Part shown: in pieces, positions 9,581 through 20,123 of the stretch
How the letters are laid out: every line of letters begins with the position of its first letter
Numbering within the stretch: the first letter of the stretch is position 1
Assembly: GCA_009767595.1 (NCBI GenBank)
Contig: VSDK01012554.1
Span: 15,001 to 79,000 of the forward strand
DNA from: Symbiodinium kawagutii
Taxonomy: Eukaryota > Sar > Dinophyceae > Suessiales > Symbiodiniaceae
Direction: 5' to 3'
Length of the DNA stretch: 64,000 nucleotides
Made by a program: the position numbers and the translations under genes
Notes under the pieces: model-generated
Seen by the model: only the letters and a program-made list of their open reading frames with translations
What the model was told of the DNA's origin: nothing
The model's database searches: none

Positions 9581-9652
9581 CCCAGAAATGGTGGGTTTAT
9601 TACTATACATGGTGGATGATTTGTGGGCACCCCCATTTTGAGAAACCAACAT
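9581..9652. repeat. Family A inverted-repeat element, right half only
   Basis: The end TTTTGAGAAACCAACA and the inner GGATGATTTGTGGGCACCCC match the right half of element family A (full copies at 18104-18207, 23432-23533 and 24439-24540). The expected left terminus TGGTGGTTTCTCA is missing. It lies about 40 bp past the retrotransposon 3' region, so the retrotransposon may have landed inside this element. Confidence 0.6.
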
Positions 9653-10100
9653 ATAAGCCATAAAAAAACACGATGAAGCACTTTGGGAGCACTGCACATC
9701 TTGGAGTCCAGTCGGTACGCTAGAGAGCGAGAGCTGTGCACAGCAGTTCAAACGTGGCTCCCACTATTCAAGAACTAGGGCTCCATCATTTCATTGAAGG
9801 TTCAACAGGCTAAGTGACGTATCTGTCTTGCAAATGCATCACATTAATCCACCTCGCTTGCCCAGTTGATTTTCGCCATGTTCACCAGCTTGGGTGGCCA
9901 ACATCGCCCAACCTGCTGCATTTCTTTCATGGATCTTCGAAAAATCTGCCCAAAAAAACATCTCCAGAAGTAGCTGGAAGCCACCCAAATCCCCCAACTG
10001 GTCCCCTACCTGGATTTCAGCTTGACCCGCCAACAAACGCTGGAGCCTCGGAGTGATCCATGGTGACATCATGGTCGAGGCGAATGAATGGGTTTCTCAT
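9653..10100. other. Unassigned AT-moderate stretch
   Basis: No protein-like frame, RNA gene or clear repeat was recognised here. An 80-codon open frame on the plus strand (9814-10056) shows no family signature. Confidence 0.4.
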
Positions 10101-10297
10101 TGGCGGTTTCTCAAGTCATAGGGGGTATCCCAAAAATGGTTGATAATGTTTATCTGGTTGGTGCTTCAACCCCTATGAACAACCAACCATTTGTTAATAG
10201 CTAATAGGGAAAACAAAGAATGTTTAAAACCACCAACCAGTTATAAATGGATGATTTGGGGGTATCCATTGGTACCCCGGTCTTGAGAAACACGCCA
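10101..10297. repeat. Family A element interrupted by a family B element
   Basis: The outer ends TGGCGGTTTCTCAAG and CTTGAGAAACACGCCA are inverted copies of each other and match family A. The body is interrupted at 10154-10240 by a complete family B element. Without the insert, the A copy would be about 106 bp, the normal size. Confidence 0.7.
10154..10240. repeat. Family B inverted-repeat element nested in family A
   Basis: It starts CTGGTTGGTGCTTCAAC and ends AAAACCACCAACCAG, the inverted termini of family B. TTAT stands on both sides (10150-10153 and 10241-10244), a likely 4-bp target duplication. B therefore inserted after A. Confidence 0.7.
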
Positions 10298-10519
10298 TTG
10301 GTTCATGCTGCTTGATTCGTGGTTTGTCATGGTTAACCGTTGATGATGGTAAGCAATGGTTCCACAATTGTGAATAGTGATGGCAATGATGGTTAATTAC
10401 AAGTAGTACCGCACAAGGCGGTGGCGGAAGTTTCCAAGATAGGAGCACTATAGGAGTGTGCAGTTGTGGTTGCGACAATGTGAGCATCGATCTGGCCACT
10501 TGACTGGCGGCGCATCAGT

Positions 10520-11010
10520 TTTCTTTCTGTCTGTCTGACTGTCTATCTATCTATCTATCTGATGATCTATTCGTTTATCTATCTGCCTATGTACTTGTCT
10601 TTCTATCTACCTCACTATCTATCTCGTCATCTTTCTGTCTATGTATCTATCTATCTACCTGTCCATCTATCTATTTATCTATCTGCCTATCTATCTATCT
10701 GTCTATCTATCTACCGAATTATTTGTCTGATCATCTATGTGTCCATCTGTCCATCTTTCTGTCTATCTACCTGACTATCTATCTACTTTTCTATCTGACT
10801 CTCGTTTCGTCTACCTATCTGTCTATCTATCGACCCATCTAGCTATCTGAATCTGGCCATCCAATTATCTATCTATCTATCTAGCTATCTATCTATCGAT
10901 GCATCTATGTCTCTGACTATGCATCTAGCCACCCATGGATCTGACTATCTGCTTGTCCATCTATCTGGCTACCTCTTTGTCTAGCCATCTTTCGTCGATC
11001 TATTCATTTA
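10520..11010. repeat. Imperfect TATC/CTAT microsatellite field, about 490 bp
   Basis: Continuous CTAT-CTAT runs interrupted by CTGT, CTGA and CTAC variants. Open frames here, such as the one at 10562-10774, are a by-product of the repeat and are not genes. Confidence 0.9.
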
Positions 11011-11912
11011 CCTTCCAAATGTGCTTCGATCATGAAGTGTTTTGCATCTAGGTGTTTGGCCACTTTTGATAATTGGACCTTGCAAAGGTGTTCCGATCAT
11101 CAAGTGTTTTGCTACTTTTGACCTGCAAATGTGCTTGGCGCGCAAGCGTTGTGCACATTTGGGCTACATAAAGCACGAAAAGTGACGCAAAACGCAAGTG
11201 TTTTCCTACTTTTGTCTCCTGTGTTCAAAAAGTGTCAAAACGTGCTGTGTTTTGACACATTTGCTTCAAAATGTGCTTCTCGCCCTGGCCGCGTGCACTT
11301 TTTCGGACATGCAACTTTCAAAACTTGTTAAAAACCACGAATTTTTGCGNNNNNNNNNNNNNNNNNNNNNNNNNNNNNNNNNNNNNNNNNNNNNNNNNNN
11401 NNNNNNNNNNNNNNNNNNNNNNNNNNNNNNNNNNNNNNNNNNNNNNNNNNNNNNNNNNNNNNNNNNNNNNNNNNNNNNNNNNNNNNNNNNNNNNNNNNNN
11501 ATCTCCGAAAAGTGGCCCGAAACGCTAGTAAAATTGCAGTTTTTCTTTTGGTACGAGATTTTATCTTAAAAATTTGCTTCGCGCGCAGGCGGCGTGCCAG
11601 TTTTGAGAATCCTGAGTCATCAAAAGTGCTCCGAACATGTAGTGTTTTTACGATTTTGACTTCCAAATGTGCTTCGCGCCTAGGTTTTTTAACGATTTTG
11701 AACGTGGAATCCTCTAAAAGTGCTCCGAGCATGCAGTGTTTTTACGATTTTGACTTCCAAATGTGCTTCGCGCCTAGGTTTTTTCACGATTTTGCGAGTT
11801 GCAACTTCCAAAAGTGCTCCGAACGTGACATGTTTTTACGATTTTGACTTGCAAATGTGCTTCGCGCCTAGGTTTTTTAACGATTTTAGCACACACCTTC
11901 CGCCACAGTGCT
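11011..11912. repeat. Tandem array with a 94-bp period, carrying an assembly gap
   Basis: The marker AAAAGTGCTCCGA recurs at 11622, 11716 and 11810, with a weaker copy ending at about 11908. This is an exact 94-base spacing. Each unit also carries ATGTGCTTCGCGCCTAGG and a TTTTACGATTTTGACTT block. More divergent units continue left to about 11020. Open frames across the array (for example 11512-11847) reflect the repeat. Confidence 0.85.
11350..11500. other. Assembly gap of 151 N
   Basis: Unbroken run of n inside the 94-bp tandem array. The gap probably reflects collapse or misassembly of the repeat. Confidence 0.99.
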
Positions 11913-13185
11913 CCGCACCCGCCGCTTTAGCGAGGTACCCTTCTGGACCCTCATGGTGCACAAAACCTTGCAAAACACAGCATTTCGCGACTTTCCTAAC
12001 ATTTTGGCGCGCTCGCATTCTCATCTTTCGCACATCTCATCTTTCGCACATCTCATCTTTCACACATCTCTTCTTTCACACATCTGCTCAGGCGATCTGC
12101 CCTAGCTGAGTTGTCCATATTGTCGGAAGTTAGACTTCTAAACTTCCTTCGAATAGTCAAATGGTTCATTGATGATTCCTTCACGGCTATTGGCTGATAC
12201 AGTAGTAGGTTGATAGCAACAAGTGTTGGTCGATAATGGGTTAACTAAAGCCATAACGATGATTTGCTTAACCCGCAAGTGGTAGTTCAGAACAGGGGAT
12301 AACCAGCACCCATCATGGGGAGTCAAGAGGAATATTTGCCGTTGGAATATATATATATATATATATATGTATACATTTCATTTGCAAGAGTGGCGCTGCC
12401 AAAGATCCCCTCTAGTGATCTAACATGACAATGTAAAATCCACAAGTTATAGCTGATTTCCCAGGGGTTCCCTAGAAAAATGGTGATTTCCCATGTAGTT
12501 GGATCACTGGAGTGTAACCCATGACCCCCAGAGTCACTCACAGTGAGATGGTGAGAATGGCATGGATAGCCACAGTCCGTAAACACCTGCCTCTACGGCT
12601 CAGCAGTGGCAGTACCCATGATGAAGGACATGACACCCATCAACCCGTGCTTCTGTCAATGAAAAGGTAGGGCTAGGACGTGACGACAGCCCTGAGGACC
12701 ATCAGAAGCTGCGAAAAGCACGGTTCAACATAGCAATGTTGGGTGGCCCATGCTTCGACTGAAGTTCCAGCAGATCAAGCAGTGCTATCGACTGTCAAGC
12801 ACTGCCGTTTGAAGCCTGGAATGGGTTCAAGACTCCAACCGATTTGCTGGCGGCACTGGCTTTTGAAGCAGCTCAACCCATGAACCAAGCCCCTCAGCTC
12901 ACCATAAGCGGACTACCCTGCCCATCAGCCACTACTCGACCCTTACCCTCTCGGAAAATCACCACTTTTCCAGGATAACCTTGGAATATCAACATATGGG
13001 TGTTTCACAAAAAAGGGGACCCCCCAAATCATCCACTATGAACCGTTTATTTATAGAAATAAACCAACCATATCAACTATTTCTATGTTGGATTTTCCAT
13101 GGCATCATTAATTAGCCATGAGTAAATAACCATCATTAATCAACCATCATTAGTTGACCATCATGGATGAACCATTCGTAACGAT
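11913..13185. other. Repeat-derived filler with an (AT)n run and a worn family A copy
   Basis: Contains a TCTTTCACACATCTC-like short repeat (about 12023-12090), an AT dinucleotide run (12346-12368) and, near 12998-13100, a TGGGTGTTTCAC...GGGGACCCC stretch resembling a decayed family A element. No gene was recognised. Confidence 0.5.
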
Positions 13186-13340
13186 GTGTAGGTGGCCAGG
13201 GACTACCAGGGGTTGGTCGGGTCACCATGGCACCGCCACCGAGGCGCTGGAGTTGGATGTTGCCCAAGTCCTGGTGGATCGACGCCAGGCTCCCGGATGC
13301 ACCGGGATCCTCCAGGTTTGTCGGGCAGCACCCGGGTCGC

Positions 13341-13352
13341 TCATCCCCTTAA
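13341..13352 (-). CDS. Formyltransferase-like gene, terminal coding exon (LRG-stop)
   Basis: On the minus strand a pyrimidine-rich tract ending CTGCAG (acceptor at 13353-13354) precedes TTA AGG GGA TGA. Joined in phase to the exon ending at 16600, the protein ends ...DMASW-LRG-stop, close to the D-F-L-R-G ending common in methionyl-tRNA formyltransferases. Only four codons are coding; the GC-rich DNA continuing to about 13195 would be 3' UTR. The assignment depends on the splice join, so it is less certain than the larger exons. Confidence 0.6.
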   Translation of the reverse strand, partial: LRG

Positions 13353-15110
13353 CTGCAGGGGTGGAGTAGCTGCCCGCCTGTCCGCCTAGACTAAGTGATG
13401 AGTGGGCAAAAATCATCTGCTGATGGGGAAACCTGCTTCACTTGGCTTTGCTTCCTGGTGAAGACTTGTTTCATGGCGATCTTCATCAACTCTCAGTCGG
13501 CCCTATTATTACCTAGCCAGATTCATATAGGCTCCAAGCTGCAGAATAACTGGAAGAACTTTCTGGCTTATGAGTATGTTTCATCAAGGGTGTATGTTCA
13601 TTGCTGCAAAACATTCAGGCTATTTTGAAAGCAACCAAGTTGTATGTTTCATAAAAGGCAAAACTCATGAAGGGGTACCAAGAAGGGACAACGATGGCAA
13701 GCCTATTCACCAGTCATGCTGCTTATACGAGTCAGGTGAAGCCACACGACGTCAAATATTGACAATATAACTTTGACATCAAGGATGCTTGCTACGATAA
13801 TTCCAATACCACCGTTCATTGTCAATAAATCCTTCTGATTGTCATAAATTCATGACACTTGGTAACTTGTCGTAACTTTCCTTCCTTTCACTTCTTCCCT
13901 GCTTGGTTGCCGCCGCGCCGTTCATGGCCTCCCTGCTTTTCGGTGCGCACGCGTTCGGAGCTGTCTCCGAGCACGGCCGTAGCCCCATCGAGTCGTGATC
14001 AGTCGAGTGGAAGGGCGGCACGCCGTGGAATGGATCATCACGGCAGCTTGTGCCAACTTGGACCCCTACGGAGCCCCAGAATGGCAAATCATGACCCCAA
14101 AAAATACATCATGAACTTATCAGATGTGAATGTGGATGGTTGATGATTTTTGATCTTGAAGATGGTTTATTTGCGATGCCAAGAAGATCCATCTGCCACA
14201 AGCGCAGCTTTTTTGACGCTTCAGGATCAAAAATGAAAAAGTTCAAACATCTACTGAGCCTGAAGCAGCGTTTTAAGGTCCTCGCTCTGTACAATGGAAC
14301 AAACAACGCGACAATCACAGCATTGAATTGTCGCGCTATGCACAGCCTGGTGCATGGAGGATTCCGCAAAATCACAAGGATGATGGAAAGAAACTAAACA
14401 CTCAATCCTACCCTGCACCCCCGCGTTCCAAATTTTGGAGGGCGGGTGCAAAGCGGCGACTGTCTGTACAAGTCAATGGCGAGCAAAAGGTTGGTCCAGT
14501 GGTTGGCGTTCATGAGACACCACTGATGTCTGCCCTACCCCATGGCATCTTTCTGGCTGCTTGCAGATCTCAATGATTCACGCAAACAAACCAGAGGTCC
14601 CACTTGGCAAAAGAGTCTTTGGGCAGTGTATCTCCAGCAAATCATCAGAAGCGTTTGCCTCCAGGTACCCAATCACAATCCTTGTAACGCTTCTCCAACC
14701 ACGTGCTCACAGGAGTCACTGATTCAAACCTGAACTGCGGAACAGCTGAAAATCAAGAGAAATTACCCCCTTAAGGTAGGGGCAGGGATGAGATCTTGGC
14801 GAAGCCCACAAATTTTTCTGTCCATAGAAAATTACATCTTCCAAATTGATAAAACCAACTGTTGGCAAATTCCGATCCTCAAACTTGCGTGAGAACGACG
14901 GCACTCTTGGCTCATATCATACAGTAGAAATTTAAATATATGTATATATATATATTTATACACATATGTTTCCAACTCATATTCAATTCCTGCTCAATCA
15001 ACTCAGTCAAACAATGTCGAAAATCACGCTGCCAATGGCATGCTGCTTGGTAAGAGGTGCCCTCCCAATGACCATGGAGCATTCCATGATCCCACAACCG
15101 TTCTGATTAG

Positions 15111-15219
15111 TTGGTCTGGTTAGTGATTAAACCACTTCTGTGAAAAATATGCGCAAGTCAACCAAACATGTCTTAATAATTACTATGGAAAATAGTACAT
15201 GTTTGTAATCATCAACCAG
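15111..15219. repeat. Family B inverted-repeat element
   Basis: Ends resemble TTGGTCTGGTTAGTG and CATCAACCAG, with the shared internal TGAAAAATATG...CAACCAA...GGAAAA pattern of family B. Confidence 0.55.
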
Positions 15220-16186
15220 AAAATGTTGGTTGCTAGTGAAAGACCATCTGAACCGTGGTTGCTATCCCTCGTTTCTACAGTTTCTTTTCGCTGATATCGC
15301 CATCAAATCATTTCCATTGTACCAGTGCAGCTTCCATCTTGTATACATGTGATTGCAAGGTTGGTGTTCGCGTGTGTTGGATCGCCCATTGGTTGAAACC
15401 AGCAAAGATGGAGAGGATTTGGATTCAGTGGACCAACCCATGCAGCACATCAAACCAGAATTCAGCAACTATGTGGAAGCCCCCCTACACGTGGAAGCAC
15501 CCCTACAACTACCTGGATGTAGGGACGTGCTTCCAGCAAAATGTCCTCATGTGGAAGCCCCCCTACAACTATGATCACTCCAGGAGGTTACTCTCCCAAA
15601 AAAGGAACTGGCCATCTTGGGTTTGGCCAAAAAAGGTGGACGCCCAGAACTGCTGGTTTCCCTATTTAATATAGTATAGTCATGAACTTGGATGGTTGGT
15701 AGCCACCATTTATGGACAAACTACCATTATAAACCATCATAGTGGCTTATGTTCCTCGATCATGAACCATTGTTGACCATATCATTGACCACATCGTCAT
15801 TCACCAATCACTAACCATATCATTAACAATATCATTCACCATTACAAGCCATGATTGATATCAACATATGTCAACCATTAGTTACATATATACCATATTA
15901 TGGTAAATGATATGGTTACATTATTGATATCAGTAACCATTAGCCAATCAACCATCATATCACACCATATTGCTAAATAATGAATTATATCAAATCCATC
16001 AACCATGTATTATGAGCCATTTTTGATGATGAATATTGACCATTAACATACATCAACCACGGTTAATATTGACCCATAGTCAGATATAGCGGGTATATCC
16101 CCTATAGTTGCTAGTTCTTATCCTATATTATTAACCAGCTAATAACCAGCCATTATAACCAGCCAGTTCAACCATCATCACATATG

Positions 16187-16296
16187 GCTGTGGGTCAAAA
16201 CCCTGTCCCCCTGGTTCCCCATCATTAACCATTATTTGGCCTTATTATTGTTGGTTATTAACCCCCATTATTGGTTGATTAATACTGACCCATAGC
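16187..16296. repeat. Family C inverted-repeat element
   Basis: Termini GCTGTGGGTCAAAACCC and ACTGACCCATAGC; body CCCCTGGTTCCCCATCATTAACC...TTATTGTTGGTTATTAACCCCCATTA matches the other C copies. A second related unit (GATATAGC..GTATATCCCC..AACCAGC) flanks it on both sides, making a local cluster at 16080-16600. Confidence 0.7.
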
Positions 16297-16599
16297 CACT
16301 TGTAGCTGGATATAGCTTGTATATCCCCTACTATTGTTGCTTATTATACCCTATTATCAACCAGCTAAACCAGCTATAACATTGGTTGGTCAAGAGCTTG
16401 ACCCATAGCCATATAGCTTGTATATCCCCAAGCTAGTTTCTAGTTGCTATCCCCTATTATTAACCAGCTAATAACCAGCTATTATTGGTTGGTTAAGTTA
16501 TTGGTTGTTAACCTGTTGGTTATTATACCCTACTAGTGTTGCTTATTATACCTGTTGGTTATTAACCCCCATGAGTCATTGGTTGCTTAACTGCTTGAC

Positions 16600-16758
16600 C
16601 CAGCTCGCCATATCGGCGCCAAGCAGCTTTCGGCCCACCACCACCGCCTGTCGCATCTCCAAGGACAACAACACGGCGGCACCGTCCACCGTGGCCACAG
16701 CGCAACGGTTGGCCTCTCCCCACAGCACCGTGCCCGGCGGCTGAAGCCGCCACCAGGG
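16600..16758 (-). CDS. Formyltransferase-like gene, C-terminal domain exon
   Basis: Read on the minus strand from 16758, it gives 53 codons in phase 0-0: PWWRLQPPGTVLWGE ... VATVDGAAVLLSLEM ... VVVGRKLLGADMASW. The P-G-T-V, D-G-x-x-x-L and terminal A-D sequence matches the pattern of the formyltransferase C-terminal (OB-fold) domain, in which PGxV begins the first strand and DG sits in the second. Acceptor is GGCCGAG (16760-16759); a second AG 17 bases upstream would also work, adding residues but changing the start phase. The donor GCTGG|GTCAAG coincides with the end of a family C terminal repeat. This reading frame is too short to stand out as a single ORF. Confidence 0.75.
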
Positions 16759-17967
16759 CTCGGCCAGAATGGCACCTCAGTAGCGCTACTATCCTTGGCG
16801 GTTAATGGCTCACAGTTGATAGTTTATGATAGTTGAGCCATATGATCTGATGTTTATGATAGTTGATAGTTTACGATAGTAGTTAACCACCAAGGATAGT
16901 AGCCATTAACCACCATGGTTAATTATTAACCATGATAGTTTATGATAGCCATTAACCACCAAGGATAGTAGCTGATGATGGTTGATGATAGTTGAGGATG
17001 GTGGTTAACCACCTCAGTAGGTTCACAGTTGATGGTTGATGTGGCTTATGGTTTATGATCTGGTGGTTGATGGACAATTAAAAAAATGGTAGCTATAGTA
17101 ACGAGGCACTATGGTTAATGAACATAGTTTTGATGGATAGTTGATCCTTGGTTAATGATATGGTTCATGATAGTTGATCATTAGCCATAGTTCACGATAC
17201 TAGTGGTTAATGATAGTAGTGCTTGACTATTAAAAATGATAGCTATAGTTGATGGTTCATAATAGTACTGGTGAATGATATGCTAGTCAACCACTACCAC
17301 TTACTATCCTTGGTGGGTAATAGTGATAATATGAGATTACAATGGTTAGTAATGATAGTTAATGAATCATGATTTGTGGGTGGGTAATGATGATCGGTCA
17401 TGATTAATGATAGCAGCAGCAGTAGTAGCAGCAAGGCTAGTGGTAACGGTAGTACTAGTACTGCAGAAATAATTCCTAATTATATGTACTAGTTAACAAG
17501 CAGCACTATGTTAGTATACTAGTCGTGGGGGTAGTGCCGTAGCAGCAGTAGCAGTACTACTTGTCACAATGATCTACCACTCAATCTTTGCGGTTCACAA
17601 AGATTGGATGACCCCAAAACGTTGGTCTCCAAGCTTGAAAAAGAATCACCCACTGGGAGGCTTCGTCCTTCCTTCGGGTGATTCGTCAATCTAAACCAAT
17701 CGGCCCCCTGGAATAAACCAGTGATCCAGAAATCGGCTCCGGCTGGTTGGTTCCAGGAATCTTGGGCTGAACTTAGCTCAAGGTTTTGCAGGCTTGAAGC
17801 CATGATCAACAACCAGATTTTTCAGCAGAAATCATTGGAATGAAGTTGGAAAGCCATCAGTTTTCCAGCAGAAATCACTGGAATCGAAGCTATGTTCAGG
17901 GGGAACACCATCAGTTTTCCAGGAGAAATCCCAATCTTGCAGGACTCCCATTCAATGCATTGAAGCC

Positions 17968-18243
17968 ATGCTTAGCGCAGCTCTGCACATGAACGACCAA
18001 CAGCTCCAGCTGACAGCGTTGGGAAAGCGAGGAACAGTGTGTCACACGACAAGCTTCGCCTTCGTAGTCAGTGAACCTGAAGGTCGAACGCTGGCGTTCT
18101 ATATGGTGGTTTCTCAAGCCATAGGGGTACCCCCAAATCATCCATTATTAACCATTTATAGCATTAAACCAGCCATTTTTGGGGTCCCCTATTTTGAGAA
18201 ACCACCATATAAGGGTATGAAAGCAGGGGTCAATGGGAAATGA
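17968..18243 (+). pseudogene. Protein-like open frame on the plus strand interrupted in frame by a family A element
   Basis: The frame reads EAMLSAALHMNDQQLQL ... FVVSEPEGRTLAFY, then passes without a stop through a family A element, then ends KGMKAGVNGK-stop. The element plus its duplicated TATA is 108 bases, so the downstream frame is kept; removing it would restore ...LAFY-KGMKAG.... The product is not recognised. It lies antisense inside an intron of the formyltransferase-like gene, so it may be a relic, a nested gene or chance. Confidence 0.35.
18104..18207. repeat. Family A inverted-repeat element with TATA target duplication
   Basis: 104 bp, from TGGTGGTTTCTCAAG to TTTTGAGAAACCACCA, with nearly perfect 15-bp terminal inverted repeats and inner CCCAAATCATCC. 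TATA flanks both sides (18100-18103 and 18208-18211). This is the best preserved copy and serves as the reference for family A. Read in this orientation it has no stop in one frame (GVPPNHPLLT ... FEKPPY). Confidence 0.85.
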
Positions 18244-19229
18244 CTGGAACAAATCATTCGATCAAGTTTACATAAGATAATGATGATGATATCGGTTGAA
18301 ACGGTTGGTTGAATGGAACAACTGGGATAAACCATGTGACAACGGTTCATTGAATGGTCTGATGACATTGCTAATTGAATGTAAAGTGTTGCAATGAATC
18401 GTTGAAGACATTGACATTGTAAGTTACTCATCAAGTCTTACGAACCAAAAGAAAATAAAGTGTTGACACTTGACGAGTTACTAGTGTAAAATCCAGCGCC
18501 AATTGAACTCTTGCAATGCTGGCCCCCGCTTCAACATGTGTTCGGCATCCCCAAGGGCCACCAAGGGCCACGATACGCAATGGATAGCTGAGGTTAACTG
18601 ATGGCCAATGATGGTGCTCGAAGCATGCGCTGAACATGTCTGAACGAGTTAAATCAGCCAGTGAGGATGAAAACTCTCAAACATGTTTGATATGTTTCAC
18701 AAGCCCTGACCATCAATTGGTATAATAATCGAAACAAAAGATTGACAACTCTTGGCACCAACAAAGATTCACAACATCCACCAGGACCATCAACAACCAT
18801 TGTGAGCAACGGAGAGAGCCGTGAATAAACCGTTCACGATCATTCACTACCATTCATCCAACATCAAGTCACCAGCATACCAGCACAAAATCCCTGTTGT
18901 TATTGATGGCTGTATCCCTATTGGTAATGTAATGGTTGTCATTGTTAGACACCATCAACCGGATCATCAACCACAGTTGACCACCATCACACGTCAGGGT
19001 CCCCATCATCATCCTGATTAGCATCATCCTGATTAGCATCATCATTTGTGTCATGGGAATCATTGCCAACGAACCAGCCATAGAAATATCAAGGCAAACA
19101 ACGCAAATCTTCACCAATTCCTGGCTAAGCACGGAAACACAGCAAGTTTCAGCAGAAAAGTAATTAAACATCTCCTACATGAGACCTGGTTTCAGCTGGG
19201 TCAACAACTATGACTCTCTGCTTCTTTAG

Positions 19230-19550
19230 CGTATTTCTGATCTTGGAAACACCCTCAAACTGATTGAGCGACACGGACTCGACATTGCAATTTGCTGCGA
19301 CCCGGTGGCTGTGGTTCTCACTCGTGGTTTAGCGTTTGTTCACCCTATAGTTCTATCAACGTTAGACCCCAGCCGCAGAAGTCACGGATTGCCGGAGGCT
19401 ATTACGAAACCAATAAAGATCAAGGTGCTTCTAGATGCTTCTAAGAGAATGTCAGATGATCTAAACAAAGTCACTGTCCGTACGCTACCAGCACCGACGG
19501 TGACCATTCTTAAGGATTCTTGTTGCACTTGTTGCACTTGTTGGTTGTGA
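19230..19550 (+). CDS. Protein-like open frame, possible exon, plus strand
   Basis: After a pyrimidine-rich tract ending CTTCTTTAG (acceptor-like, 19221-19229) the frame stays open for 106 codons: RISDLGNTLKLIERHGLDIA ... KIKVLLDASKRM .... Residue composition is protein-like, but no family is recognised and no convincing donor is seen. The same DNA also has an open minus-strand frame (CNVESVSLNQFEGVSK...), so strand and reality are both uncertain. It lies within an inferred intron of the opposite-strand formyltransferase-like gene. Confidence 0.3.
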   Translation, partial: RISDLGNTLKLIERHGLDIAICCDPVAVVLTRGLAFVHPIVLSTLDPSRRSHGLPEAITKPIKIKVLLDASKRMSDDLNKVTVRTLPAPTVTILKDSCCTCCTCWL

Positions 19551-19584
19551 TTCATTGATGCATCATGAACGAACCAGCAACATG

Positions 19585-19700
19585 GCTGTGGGTCAAAACC
19601 CTTAGTCCCCCTGGTTCCCCTGTCATTAACCATTGTTTTCCCTATTATTGCTGGTGATTCTCCCCCATGAACTTGGTTCGTTAAGAGCTTGACCCACAGC
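19585..19700. repeat. Family C inverted-repeat element
   Basis: GCTGTGGGTCAAAACCC at the left and TTGACCCACAGC at the right are perfect 12-bp inverted termini. The body CCCCTGGTTCCCCTGTCATTAACC is shared with the other C copies. CAACATG/CACATCA on the two sides may be a decayed target duplication. Confidence 0.75.
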
Positions 19701-19983
19701 CACATCAGCACCATTCAAAGCTGGCGGATCGGAGAACCACCCCGTGCTCTTAACCGCGGGACTTTTCCATCATGAAGAATCCCTCCTGCCAAGTCTTTGC
19801 GCTTGATGATTTGGAGGCTCGACCCCCTGAAGATTCTTGGTTTTAGCGGATTGGCTTGGCATGTCCAATAGGAGTTCAAGATGAATTCCAAGTTCAACTG
19901 GGTATCTATTACAAAAAAACGTTGAACATGGGAATGAATCCCATATATTTCTATAGGATCTGACTCTTGTCGCCTTCTGAAAC

Positions 19984-20123
19984 CGCACATCTCAGCTTCC
20001 CATGAGTCCCATGCCGCACAAGGCACAGCCCTTTGAATTCCGGCAAGGTGAACGCTCGACAGGCACGCTCAATGTCCAGTGCAGTGTCTTCCTGCCACTC
20101 GATCCGTACGCGAGAATAGACTC
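19984..20123 (-). CDS. Formyltransferase-like gene, linker exon (RIEW ... CRAF)
   Basis: Minus-strand acceptor CTCGCTGGCAG (20125-20124) opens 46 codons after two bases completing the previous codon: VYSRVRIEWQEDTALDIERA-CRAFTLPEFKGLCL...GKLRCA, then donor GTTTCA. In methionyl-tRNA formyltransferases the linker between the two domains reads I-D-W-x3-A-x2-I-x3-I-R-A-F; here R-I-E-W ... A-L-D-I-E-R-A-C-R-A-F matches spacing and residues. Phase is compatible with the next exon (16758). This match supports the strand choice because it was not needed to define the frame. Confidence 0.75.

Larger units (their letters stand above)
13353..16599 (-). other. Inferred intron of the formyltransferase-like gene (3.2 kb)
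   Basis: GT donor at 16599-16598 and AG acceptor at 13354-13353 (minus strand). The donor sits inside a family C terminal repeat (AGCTGG|GTCAAG). The intron contains a family B copy (15111-15219), a family C copy (16187-16296), a TA run near 14936-14957, GTGGAAGCCCCCCTAC repeats (15470-15572) and AACCAGCTAATAACCAGC filler. Plus-strand protein-like frames at 13890-14130 and 15353-15574 were not accepted as genes. Confidence 0.55.
16759..19983 (-). other. Inferred intron of the formyltransferase-like gene (3.2 kb)
   Basis: Donor GT at 19983-19982 and acceptor AG at 16760-16759 on the minus strand. Contains TGATGGTTAATGATAG-type filler (16800-17560), a family A element (18104-18207), a family C element (19585-19700) and two protein-like plus-strand frames (17968-18243 and 19230-19550), listed separately with low confidence. 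Confidence 0.55.

Noticed and set aside
10562..10774. Open frame rich in Tyr, Leu and Ser
   Set aside because: Translation of the TATC microsatellite.
11198..11847. Open frames spanning the N gap and the 94-bp array
   Set aside because: Gap residues are unknown and the repeat explains the rest.
13890..14130. Two adjacent plus-strand frames (APFMASLLFGAHAFGAVSEH, then RVEGRHAVEWIITAACANLD)
   Set aside because: Protein-like but in different frames, no family match, no clear splice sites, and antisense within the inferred intron; could be a relic, not supported as a gene.
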